Part shown: positions 16,523-24,449 of the stretch, one piece after another | Layout of the letters: every line of letters begins with the position of its first letter | How positions within the stretch are numbered: position 1 is the stretch's first letter | Assembly (NCBI RefSeq): GCF_014644535.1 | Contig: NZ_BMKW01000002.1 | Location: forward strand, 576,888 to 640,887 | Length of the DNA: 64,000 bases | DNA from: Neoroseomonas lacus | GTDB taxonomy: Bacteria; Pseudomonadota; Alphaproteobacteria; Acetobacterales; Acetobacteraceae | Direction of reading: 5' to 3' | The notes under the pieces: model-generated | Seen by the model: only the letters and a program-made list of their open reading frames with translations | Told to the model about the DNA's origin: nothing | Database searches by the model: none | Made by a program: the position numbers and the translations under genes

Positions 16523-19500
16523 TCAGCGCAACCAGCCCTGGCGCGGGGCGAGCCAACCACGCGGGCGATGGGCGCTGGGTGGTGTTGCGGGCGTCGCCAG
16601 TTCGGCCTGCGGTGACGCCGGTGGGTGGGCGACATTCCCAGCGGCGGGAAGCTCGCTCGGCCGCAGCGGCGCATCGGCGATCTGGTCCCGCAGCTGCTGC
16701 CAGAAGCGCTCGCCGTAGCGGTCGGCACCGAGCAGCCACAGGGCGGCGCGTGCGAGCACCGCGCAGTCCAGCGCTTCGTTCCGTTCCCTGAGCTTCGCCC
16801 ATTCCTGCCGGGCGAAGCCGCGACGATCGTTGGTGGTGCGCAGTTGCTCGGCGACCAGCTGCTTGACCCACTCCGCCTCGATGCCCCGCGGCAGATGCAC
16901 CCAGCCGGGCGGCACCTCCTCCGCGTCGCCGCGGCCGAGCCAGAGCCGGCGGTACAGGTCGGCCTTCCAGGTCGAGACCGACACCGTCCATAGCTTCAGG
17001 CCGCGCCGCAGCTTCTGGCCGTTGACCAACGCATCCACCGGCGTCGGACCCTGCACGGGCTGCGCCCGGTTCCAGCCGTCGATGCCCTTGGTCGGTGCGA
17101 TGCGCGGATCCCGCAGGCGGCGCAGGTGGCCATAGACGGCGGCGGTGTCGCGGCCGCCGGTGTCGACGCAGAGGCGGGCGATGCGCATGGCACCGCCGCC
17201 CTGCCGCGGCCAGTCGCGCGCGAGCAGCTTCGACAGATCGTCCCAGGGCTCGCGGTCCCGCGGGCTGCCGGTGATGACGACGTGATCAACGAGCCAGGAC
17301 GAGAAGCCCTCCGCCCAGCCCCAGACATCGCATTCCAGGCGATCGTCCTGCACGTCCACGCCCGCGGTGAGGCAGAGGGCCCCGGCCGGCACGACGCCCA
17401 TCCGGAAGTCCTCGCGCCGCTCGACCAGGCGCTCCCAATCCGGCGCCTCGCCCTGTTCCTGCCAGGTCTCGCCCAGCACGGTGTTGCGAAAGGTCTTGAT
17501 GTCCTCGGGCTTGCCCTGGGCCGCCTCCCAATCCCGGGCGATCTGCGCCCAGGAGAGCCAGCCGACCGGCGAGTAGAGCGCCGAGATGTGGAAGCCGATC
17601 GTGTGCGGATCCTGGCCCTCGGCCGTCGCCCGCCATTCCCCGCCGCCGAGCATGGCGGTCTTGTCGTGCTCCTGCATCGGATGGTCGCAGGCGATGCAGT
17701 GATACCGCGCCGTCTCCGGCGCACCCTTCTCCCAGAGCAGCCGCTCAAAGCGCAGCCCCTGCATCTCCCCGCATTCGGGGCACGGCACGAAGAACCGTCG
17801 CTGGTCGGAGGCAGCGTATTCGCGCTCGATGCGGCTGCGGCCTGCGATGGTCGGCGTCGAGACCAGGAAGGCCTTGCGGCGCCAGCCGAAGGTGCGGGCG
17901 CGCGCCTCGGCCAGGGCGATCGGGTCACCCTCTCCGGCGACATCACCGGGATAGGCGTCCACCTCGTCCAGGAACAGGAAGCGCGCCGTCATCGAGCGCA
18001 GCCCGACCGCGCTGTTCGCCCCCGTCAGCACCAGGATCCCGCCCGGGAATTCCTTCGACAGCATGGTGTTGCCGCTGTCGCGCGCCCGAGCCGGGGCGAC
18101 GCGTTCCCGCAACGCGGGTGTCTCCTCCAGCAGCGGGTCGATACGCTGGCGCGAGAAGCGCTTGGCCAGCTCCACAGTCGGCTGCACCGCCAGCGCGGGT
18201 GCCGGCACGTGGTGCATGATGTAGCCGAGCCAGTTGTTGCCGCTTTCGGTGTTGTGCGTCGGGATCCAACCTTCGCCACAGAGATAGAGGTGGTTCGGCG
18301 AGTCCACCTCGATGCAGCGGACCGGCATGCTATTGGTGGGTTCGATGCTGACGATGCGGCGTCGCCGGCTCTTGCCGGGCCTGCCGCGCGCGATAGAGCG
18401 CATCCGCGCCACCTTGCGGGAGAGCCGGAACATCGGCTCCTCGCAATAGGCTGTCCACGACACCCGCCAGTAGCCGAGAGAGCTCCGGTCCTGACCGTTG
18501 ATGACCTTGCGCCGCGACGCCGCAAAGTAGACGGTCGGCTTGTAGCCGAGGCTGCGCAGCAGCTCGAGCATGCCATCCACCAGGCGGCGATCGGCATTCG
18601 AGAACTCGCAGCGCTTGCCGTCCGGCGTGATGGTGCCGTCCGAATCCATCATGCCGCGGATCAGATCGAGCCGCTGCTCCCGGCTCGCGCGCAGATACGC
18701 GGCGGGGATGTGCTTGTTGTCCAGCACGTCCAGCATTCGCAGCCGCGTCGTAAACTGCGAGCGGTGCTGAATGCTGGCCAGCGTCTCGCCATCGTCGGCC
18801 AGCCGGAATGTCGGGTCGATGACGATGTTGGCACAGCGGCCCTTGCGCCATCGGGGCAGACGAAATTGCGCGACCACGCCGCAGGCCTGGAGGTGCTCGG
18901 CGGCTTCCGCATCCTCCTCGTGGACGCTGATATGGTTCATGGCCGAGGAGCCATCGCCCAACCACATCCCGAGCACGTAGGGATGGATGAGCAGGTCCTG
19001 GTCCGGCAGTTCCGCATGAGCACAGCAGTCGATGGCATAGCGATAGCGCGGGCCACGCCCGATGCGGACCCATTTGATCATCTCCCGCGTGTGCAGAACC
19101 CGCGCGGCCGGCTTCTCGCCATCGGTGAAGTCCCAGACTGGCCAGCGATGCTCACCATCGCAGACAACGCTCTCACCATCGTCGAAGGTGATCCGGTAGC
19201 ACGCACGGCCAATGATGATCGGCGACACGCCGGTGACGCGGCAGGGTCGACCGCGCTCATCGAACAGCGTATCGCCGACGATAAGCGAGCCCATTGCCGC
19301 CCAGCCTTCCGCCGTCGGGATGGGCGTGTCGATGGCCAGCGGCGCGCCGACCTGCGCGCCCTTCATGAATACGACGCGCCGAGCGGGATGCACCGCCGAC
19401 AGCGCGTCCATCACGTCCTTCAGGTAGGGCGTGCGGCTGGTGCGCCAGGGGCCCGGTTCAGCCGAGGCGCGGCTGCCGAGCATGCGATGCCGTTCGGCCC

Positions 19501-19558
19501 ATTCCGAAACCGTGAGCTGCGGCGGCGGGCGGAGCATGGCGCCGACACGCCGGCGCAC
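16523..19558 (-). CDS. Terminase large subunit (gpA family) interrupted by a class 3 intein
   Basis: The 1011-aa precursor reads through without a stop. Residues 1-72 and 437-1011 form a 647-aa gpA-type terminase. The P-loop region KGAQVGA-TESGNNW is split by an intein (73-436). Later motifs include FLFLDEVDAYPGD (Walker B) and a nuclease part with LCLTAGVDVQDDRLE and CVDTGGRDTAA. The enzyme pumps DNA into the prohead and cuts it at packaging sites. The start is a GTG just after the small subunit stop; an in-frame ATG seven codons later is possible. Function requires splicing because the ATPase site is interrupted. Confidence 0.92.
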   Translation of the reverse strand: MRRRVGAMLRPPPQLTVSEWAERHRMLGSRASAEPGPWRTSRTPYLKDVMDALSAVHPARRVVFMKGAQVGAPLAIDTPIPTAEGWAAMGSLIVGDTLFDERGRPCRVTGVSPIIIGRACYRITFDDGESVVCDGEHRWPVWDFTDGEKPAARVLHTREMIKWVRIGRGPRYRYAIDCCAHAELPDQDLLIHPYVLGMWLGDGSSAMNHISVHEEDAEAAEHLQACGVVAQFRLPRWRKGRCANIVIDPTFRLADDGETLASIQHRSQFTTRLRMLDVLDNKHIPAAYLRASREQRLDLIRGMMDSDGTITPDGKRCEFSNADRRLVDGMLELLRSLGYKPTVYFAASRRKVINGQDRSSLGYWRVSWTAYCEEPMFRLSRKVARMRSIARGRPGKSRRRRIVSIEPTNSMPVRCIEVDSPNHLYLCGEGWIPTHNTESGNNWLGYIMHHVPAPALAVQPTVELAKRFSRQRIDPLLEETPALRERVAPARARDSGNTMLSKEFPGGILVLTGANSAVGLRSMTARFLFLDEVDAYPGDVAGEGDPIALAEARARTFGWRRKAFLVSTPTIAGRSRIEREYAASDQRRFFVPCPECGEMQGLRFERLLWEKGAPETARYHCIACDHPMQEHDKTAMLGGGEWRATAEGQDPHTIGFHISALYSPVGWLSWAQIARDWEAAQGKPEDIKTFRNTVLGETWQEQGEAPDWERLVERREDFRMGVVPAGALCLTAGVDVQDDRLECDVWGWAEGFSSWLVDHVVITGSPRDREPWDDLSKLLARDWPRQGGGAMRIARLCVDTGGRDTAAVYGHLRRLRDPRIAPTKGIDGWNRAQPVQGPTPVDALVNGQKLRRGLKLWTVSVSTWKADLYRRLWLGRGDAEEVPPGWVHLPRGIEAEWVKQLVAEQLRTTNDRRGFARQEWAKLRERNEALDCAVLARAALWLLGADRYGERFWQQLRDQIADAPLRPSELPAAGNVAHPPASPQAELATPATPPSAHRPRGWLAPRQGWLR
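18251..19342 (-). other. Class 3 intein with LAGLIDADG homing endonuclease
   Basis: The 364-aa insert starts with Pro73 (or Ala72) rather than Cys or Ser, then LAIDTPIPT. Block B has His137 and Trp139 (CDGEHRW); block F has Cys415 (VRCIEV); block G is PTHN with Thr434, His435, Asn436, followed by Thr437. Trp, Cys and Thr at these positions form the WCT triad of class 3 inteins, which use the block F Cys as first nucleophile. Two dodecapeptide motifs, LGMWLGDGS (about 195-203) and LIRGMMDSDGTI (about 299-310), indicate a LAGLIDADG nuclease that could spread the element. Confidence 0.88.
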
Positions 19559-19562
19559 ATGG

Positions 19563-20078
19563 TCACGGCTGCGAAGACCGGTCCCCTCCGAGGCCTGCTG
19601 GGTCGAAGCGATCGGCCGCCTCCGTCAGCAGGTCGTTGATGTGGCTCTGCAGGATGGTCTGCAGCAGGTGCGGGTCGACGCTGATCTCGGCAGCGATCAG
19701 GCCTGAGACGCGGGCGGGCCAGTTCAGCAGCGCGTCGCGCATGGTGCTGCCGATCTCGTCGAGCGCGGCATTCGCCTCAGTGACGTCGAGCAGGCGGCGC
19801 TTGGTCTCGTCGAGCGAGAGGCGCTGCGCCTCCACCTTGAGGGCGAGCTGCGCGACCTTCAGCCGGGCGAAGGGCGTGCCCTCCGCGCCGCCACCGCTGG
19901 CCAGGGGCGAGCGGGCGGGATCTGCAGTTTCCGCCAGGCGGCGTCGGGTCTTGTCGATGTCCCACTGACCATCCGGCTCGCGGGCGATGCGTCCCGCACG
20001 CTCGGCCTTGTGGATGGCAGTGTCGCTCACGCCAAGGCGCCGGGCGGCCTCGCGGGTAGATGGGGTGAGCTCGGGCAT
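19563..20078 (-). CDS. Terminase small subunit (Nu1-like)
   Basis: The 171-aa protein starts with a winged-helix/HTH segment (TREAARRLGVSDTAIHKAERAGRI) like lambda Nu1, followed by a helical region with RLKVAQLALKVEAQRLSLDETKRRLLD and a C-terminal oligomerisation part. It recognises the packaging site and recruits the large subunit. GGAGG is seven bases before the ATG. The upstream region holds repeated GGGAA words that could be its binding sites. Confidence 0.82.
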   Translation of the reverse strand: MPELTPSTREAARRLGVSDTAIHKAERAGRIAREPDGQWDIDKTRRRLAETADPARSPLASGGGAEGTPFARLKVAQLALKVEAQRLSLDETKRRLLDVTEANAALDEIGSTMRDALLNWPARVSGLIAAEISVDPHLLQTILQSHINDLLTEAADRFDPAGLGGDRSSQP

Positions 20079-20495
20079 GGCGGCGACCTCCCGCCGCGCG
20101 TGATGGCGATGCCGGCCTTCTCACAACGGACGAAGGTCGCTAGTCGACGAAACCTGACGCTTGGTACCCATGGCCACAGGTCAGCTTGTGGTGGGAAGCG
20201 GTCATAGCTCCCGTGTGCGGCAGGGGCCGCAACCGTGCCTGAGCCATTCCCGTTTTCCCATCTGCGTCGAGCAACTTCGGGAAAGACGATTTGGGAACAG
20301 GTTTCGGGAAAGGGATACCCGCTCCCGCCGTCCTGCCCCGCTTGGGAAGCGGGCTTCCCGCTGGACATTCCTAATCGGGAATGGCCGAAAGGCTCAATCG
20401 GTACGCTCGTCCCCGTCTATCCGGCGCCCAATTTCCGCTACTGTTGGGAATACAGATAGCGTGAGATAGTGACACATCTCAGTAGGAGAAGATGC
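20079..20495. other. Intergenic region upstream of terminase, candidate packaging site
   Basis: About 420 bases without a gene between the small terminase gene and a plus-strand cargo gene. The left part carries many YGGGAA words in both orientations and two inverted repeats. Phages with gpA-type terminases place cos in this position. The right edge supplies the AGGAGA ribosome site of the cargo gene. Confidence 0.4.
20191..20450. repeat. YGGGAA repeat cluster
   Basis: Nine copies of YGGGAA lie in 260 bases. Direct copies include 20278, 20292, 20305, 20343, 20375 and 20445; inverted copies are at about 20246-20259 and 20354. Two form palindromes: GGGAAGC/GCTTCCC at 20344-20359 and CATTCC/GGAATG at 20366-20383. 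They may be small-terminase binding sites. Confidence 0.45.
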
Positions 20496-20894
20496 ATGCT
20501 CTTCCACACCATGGTCGGGTCCAACGACATTGATCGATCCAAGCGCTTTTACGACACCGTCCTCGGCACCCTTGGGGTGGGAGAAGCGATGCTAAACGTG
20601 GCCAATAGTGGTCATACCCGGCTTATCTACCGTGGTCAGGATGGTACCGCCTTTATCGTCACTCAGCCCATCAACGACGAGCCAGCAACCGTCGCCAATG
20701 GTGGCACCGTTGCGTTCCAGTGCAATTCGCCTGAGCAGGTAAAGCAGTTCCACGACGTCGCGGTAGCGTCCGGCGGTACGTCGATTGAGGCTCCCCCCGG
20801 ACCTCGGGAGACAGCTTCCATGGGCACGATCGAGCTGGCTTACGTTCGTGATCCTGATGGCAATAAGCTTTGCGGCATTCACTTCCCAAAGTGA
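20496..20894 (+). CDS. VOC superfamily (glyoxalase/dioxygenase-fold) protein (cargo)
   Basis: The 132-aa protein has the paired beta-alpha-beta-beta-beta layout of VOC proteins: MLFHTMVGSNDIDRSKRFYDTVLG at the start and ELAYVRDPDGNKLCGIHF at the end. His3 or His4 and a C-terminal acidic residue are possible metal ligands. Members include glyoxalase I, dioxygenases and antibiotic-binding proteins; the substrate is unknown. AGGAGA lies seven bases before the chosen ATG. It is transcribed away from the terminase genes and is cargo. Confidence 0.85.
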   Translation: MLFHTMVGSNDIDRSKRFYDTVLGTLGVGEAMLNVANSGHTRLIYRGQDGTAFIVTQPINDEPATVANGGTVAFQCNSPEQVKQFHDVAVASGGTSIEAPPGPRETASMGTIELAYVRDPDGNKLCGIHFPK

Positions 20895-21172
20895 TTTGAG
20901 GCGTCGCTTAGGACCTAGCCGATGGCGAGATGGCGGCTTGGACGGCCAAAGGCGTTCAGCCGTGATCGAATTTTGCCGCCGCTCGACCATTCCCATTACA
21001 CCATCCTTTTCGGAAACGCCGGGGTGTCGTCGGGAAGGCGGCGAGCGTCGGCTTCGGGTCGAAAACAGCCATATTCGTCGGGTGCCACGCGTCAGGTCTT
21101 ATCTACTAGGTTTTCGATGGTCGCCGAGACGCGCGATGTGCAACATCGTGGGGCGAGCAGAGGACGGCCGAG

Positions 21173-21442
21173 ATGCCACAGCGGAACGTACCGAAAGACA
21201 TCGAGAAGATGATCTACGCGACGGCAAAAGCGCTGGCTCTGGCGGGGAACGGTGTCGGCACACCGCGTGTTGTGAAGCTGTACATCGATGATGCGCGCGA
21301 GGTGCTGCAGGGCGTTGCCAACGCTGCGAAGCGTCAAGGATGGACAGTGGAGGAATTGCTGTTGGCCCTCGATCCCCCGAAGCCGAAGTTGAAGCCCTGG
21401 GAACGGCATCAGGGTCCGCCGCCTTCCAGCGGCGATCCCTGA
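21173..21442 (+). CDS. Hypothetical protein, 89 aa (cargo or phage)
   Basis: A small helical protein (MPQRNVPKDIEKMIYATAK) with a Pro/Lys-rich C-terminal tail (PPKPKLKPWERH). No family is recognised. It follows about 280 bases of apparently non-coding DNA after the VOC gene and converges on the DUF3489 gene. Codon structure and a modest purine-rich upstream region support translation. Confidence 0.5.
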   Translation: MPQRNVPKDIEKMIYATAKALALAGNGVGTPRVVKLYIDDAREVLQGVANAAKRQGWTVEELLLALDPPKPKLKPWERHQGPPPSSGDP

Positions 21443-21458
21443 CCAACCGCTCCCGGCT

Positions 21459-22316
21459 TTAATCTGCCAGGGCGTAGATGGTGAAGGACCCATTCGCGCC
21501 GGTCTTGTTCGGGCCGACCATCCGCTCGCGCGACTTCACCTCGATCGTGTGGCCCTTCTTCTTCAGCCCGGCGAAAAAGCCGCGGACCGTGTGCTGTGCC
21601 CAGCCCGTGGCCTCGGCGATCTGCGCGACCGTCGCCCCCTCGGGGCGGCGCAGCATGGCCAGGACCTGCTCCTGCTTGGTGCCCTCGCGCGGCTTGCGCG
21701 GCGCGCCAGGCTCGCGCAGGGCGCGGGCGGGCTTGCCGACGAGCAGGGTGCGCAGGGCTTCCATCGGCGCGTTCAGGCCGCCGATCCCGTCGCCCGCACG
21801 GTTTGCCTCGTCATCCCAGGTGGCGAGCACCGCCGCGGCGGCGTCGCGCAGGCTGGTCCGCGGCGCGACGGCGCGTGCCGCGAGGGCCTGGTCGAGCATG
21901 GCGATCTCCTCCGTCAGGGGCGCGGCCTGGGCGGCTTCGGCAACCGTGGCGTCCCGTGTGGCGGGCTCCGCAGCCGGCGCCACCGTGGGCGCCGTGTAGG
22001 GCACGCTGCCCTCGATGCCGGAGCAGTCGGGCTCGCCGGCCCCTGCGTCGCCCTCGTTCGGGTCGATGCCGATGGCGCGCAGCCCCTCGTCGGTGATGCG
22101 CGCCACGATCCAGGTGCCGTCGTCGTCCTGGCGCCAGCCGAGACCGACATGCTCCCGCGGCGCGTTGATCTCGGTCAGAAGGTTGTTCTTGATCAGGCTG
22201 CGGAACACCGCGTTGCGGGCCGCGGCCGGCAGAGTTTTTGGCGCGTGGGCTATGCCCATCTCATGCTGCGCGGCGGCGAGCAGGATCATCGATTGCGTGT
22301 CGGAAAGCTTGGTCAT
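21459..22316 (-). CDS. DUF3489 domain protein
   Basis: A 285-aa protein with an N-terminal helical part (LSDTQSMILLAAAQHEMG), an Ala-rich linker and a C-terminal winged-helix DUF3489 domain (KQEQVLAMLRRPEGATVAQIAEATGWAQHTVRGFFAGLKKKG). The fold suggests DNA binding. It is common in alphaproteobacterial phages and plasmids. GGAG before the ATG supports the start. Confidence 0.85.
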   Translation of the reverse strand: MTKLSDTQSMILLAAAQHEMGIAHAPKTLPAAARNAVFRSLIKNNLLTEINAPREHVGLGWRQDDDGTWIVARITDEGLRAIGIDPNEGDAGAGEPDCSGIEGSVPYTAPTVAPAAEPATRDATVAEAAQAAPLTEEIAMLDQALAARAVAPRTSLRDAAAAVLATWDDEANRAGDGIGGLNAPMEALRTLLVGKPARALREPGAPRKPREGTKQEQVLAMLRRPEGATVAQIAEATGWAQHTVRGFFAGLKKKGHTIEVKSRERMVGPNKTGANGSFTIYALAD

Positions 22317-22411
22317 CGTGGTGGTCTCCGGTTTCGGGTGCCGGTCATCGGCCCCTACTGCCGGGAGCCCCGCCGGCCTCGTCGGTCGGGGCGGTGCGGG
22401 GGCAGTCCGCT

Positions 22412-22648
22412 TCAGCAGGCGTATTCGCCGCGGCGGAAGTGCTGGTCCGCGATGTCCTTCAGCTTCGCGGTGGCATCCGAAAGCCAGGCCGCTTCGCCCC
22501 AAACCACCGTCTCGGGGTCCGCGCCGAAATGGTCCGCGCTGGCCTGGGTGAGTTCCGCGAGGAGGGCGTCGAATTCAGCCTTCTTCGCGAGGAAGGCGAC
22601 CAGGCTGCGTTCCTGGTTGCGGGCGGCGCAGGCTTCGCGGTCGGTCAT
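22412..22648 (-). CDS. Small phage protein, 78 aa
   Basis: A 78-aa helical, Ala/Glu-rich protein starting MTDREACAARNQERS. The ATG is preceded by GGAG. It lies upstream of the DUF3489 gene in the same orientation, with 95 bases between. No family is recognised. Confidence 0.6.
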   Translation of the reverse strand: MTDREACAARNQERSLVAFLAKKAEFDALLAELTQASADHFGADPETVVWGEAAWLSDATAKLKDIADQHFRRGEYAC

Positions 22649-22837
22649 GGTCGTCTCCGTCGTGGTGCAGGGCATCCCCTGCGTGTGACGGACCATTCGC
22701 GCTGTGGCGCGCACGAGCCAAGCGCGATACAGCGTTATCTTGTTGCTATGATTGGGTATTCTGGATCGACAGATGATCCTGTCCGTTCACGATACCGGCG
22801 GCCTGGTGCTGAGCGACGCAGGGGCCATGTCTGCGGC

Positions 22838-23200
22838 ATGAACACGTCCAGCGCCGCGCCCACCACGACCGTCTACTACGATGGCGCGTGCCCGATCTGC
22901 TCGCGCGAGATCGGTCAGTACCGCAAGGTCCCAGGCGCGGAACGGCTCGACTTCGTTGACGTCACCGCGTGCGATGCGAATGGTCTCGGTCCTGGTCTGT
23001 CGCGCGACGCGGCGCTGGCGCGCATGCATGTCCGGCGCGCCGACGGCAGTTTGGCGTCCGGTGCCGCCGCCTTCGCCGAAATCTGGCAGCAACTCCCGAA
23101 GCTCGCATGGGCCGGGAGGCTCGCAGCATCGCCGATCGTGCTTCCCGTCCTGGAGATCGGATACCGCGTCTTCCTGCGCGTCCGCCGCCTCTGGCGCTGA
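22838..23200 (+). CDS. DCC family (DUF393) thiol-disulfide oxidoreductase-like protein (cargo)
   Basis: The 120-aa protein carries the hallmark YYDGACPICSREI, whose DxxCxxC motif defines the DCC family of predicted thioredoxin-fold redox proteins. The C-terminal half (AFAEIWQQLPKLAWAGRLAA, then IGYRVFLRVRRLW) is typical. The physiological partner is unknown. It stands alone on the plus strand between two minus-strand phage genes and is cargo. The ATG after a GC-rich leader was chosen because it directly precedes the conserved region. Confidence 0.88.
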   Translation: MNTSSAAPTTTVYYDGACPICSREIGQYRKVPGAERLDFVDVTACDANGLGPGLSRDAALARMHVRRADGSLASGAAAFAEIWQQLPKLAWAGRLAASPIVLPVLEIGYRVFLRVRRLWR

Positions 23201-23204
23201 CAAC

Positions 23205-24449
23205 CTACGTCGAGGCGGCAGCCCGGCACGACGCGATGTCCGCGAAGACCCGCTCGTCACCCTCCAGCACCGCGGCTTCGCCGGTCGTCTCCTGCCAGCG
23301 CCGTACGATCACATCGGCATAGGCGGGATCAATCTCTAGCAGCACGGCGCGCCGCCCCGTGCGCTCTGCCGCGATCATGGTGGTGCCGGAGCCGCCGAAG
23401 CAATCCAGCACGGTGTCGCGCGGCTTGCTGCTGTTGCGGATGGCGCGCTCGACCAGGGCCACCGGCTTCATCGTCGGATGCAAGTCGTTCCGCGCTGGCT
23501 TGTCGAAGTGCCAGACGTTCCCCTGGTCGCGCGCGCCGCACCAATAATGCTGCGCGCCGGCCTTCCAGCCATAAAGCATGGCCTCGAACTGCTGGTGGTA
23601 GTCGGCACGGCCGAGCGCGAAGGTATTCTTTGCCCAGATGATCGTGCTGGACCATTTGCCGCCCGCCTCCTGCCAGACGCGATGCAGCGTCGGCCACTCC
23701 GACGACGACATGCAGACGTAGCAGGCGCCCTTCGTGACCGAGAGCAGGTTGGCCAGGGCCGGACGCAGGAACTCGGGAAAGCCGCCGCCGAGCGCGTCAT
23801 TGGCGATGGTCATCTTGGCCGCGGTGCCGCCCTCGTAAGCGACATTATAGGGTGGATCGACGAAGCCCATGTCGGCCAGGTGGCCGGCGCCAAGGGCGCG
23901 CTGCACGTCGGCCAGTTTCGTCGCATCCCCGCACAGCAGGCGATGCTCGCCGCAGCGCCAGAGGTCGCCGGTGCGGCTCACCGGCACAACGGGCGGTGGC
24001 GGGGCGTCATCGGCATCATCGCCGAGGCCGGCATCGGCCGCGGCCAGCAACCGATCCAATTCCATGCCGGAGAAGCCGAGCACGTCCAGGTCGACCACCG
24101 CTTCGTCGCGAATGCGGGCGATCTCGGCGGCGAGCAGTGCCTCATCCCACCCCGAGTTCAGGGCGATCTGGTTGTCGGCCAGGCGTAGCGCACGCGCCTG
24201 CGCCGGGGAGAGATGGCCGAGCCGCAGCACCGGTACTGAGGCGAGCCCCAGTTGTTTCGCCGCCATGACGCGGCCGTGGCCGGCAATGAGCACGCCCTCC
24301 GCGTCGACCAGCACCGGGTTCACGAAGCCGAACTCGGCGATGGAGGCGGCAATCTGCGCGACCTGCGACGGCGAGTGGGTGCGCGCGTTCTCGGCATAAG
24401 GGACCAGCGCCGCCACCGGCAGGCTAGAGACGACGAGATCAAGCTGCAT
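23205..24449 (-). CDS. ParB-domain DNA methyltransferase, DPPY type (predicted N6-adenine)
   Basis: The 414-aa protein has an N-terminal ParB/sulfiredoxin-like domain (NARTHSPSQVAQIAASI, ending VLIAGHGRV) and a C-terminal beta-class methyltransferase. The catalytic motif DPPY is at 198-201 and the AdoMet motif FGGSGTT at 351-357. DPPY favours N6-adenine methylation. The ATG overlaps the previous gene by 11 bases, so the two methyltransferases are co-translated. No restriction enzyme is nearby, so a protective or regulatory phage methylase is likely. Confidence 0.9.
   Translation of the reverse strand: MQLDLVVSSLPVAALVPYAENARTHSPSQVAQIAASIAEFGFVNPVLVDAEGVLIAGHGRVMAAKQLGLASVPVLRLGHLSPAQARALRLADNQIALNSGWDEALLAAEIARIRDEAVVDLDVLGFSGMELDRLLAAADAGLGDDADDAPPPPVVPVSRTGDLWRCGEHRLLCGDATKLADVQRALGAGHLADMGFVDPPYNVAYEGGTAAKMTIANDALGGGFPEFLRPALANLLSVTKGACYVCMSSSEWPTLHRVWQEAGGKWSSTIIWAKNTFALGRADYHQQFEAMLYGWKAGAQHYWCGARDQGNVWHFDKPARNDLHPTMKPVALVERAIRNSSKPRDTVLDCFGGSGTTMIAAERTGRRAVLLEIDPAYADVIVRRWQETTGEAAVLEGDERVFADIASCRAAAST

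Noticed and set aside
17126..19639. A long plus-strand open frame antisense to the terminase
   Set aside because: It is the mirror of the high-GC terminase gene, with repetitive Arg/Asp/Ala composition and no known motifs.
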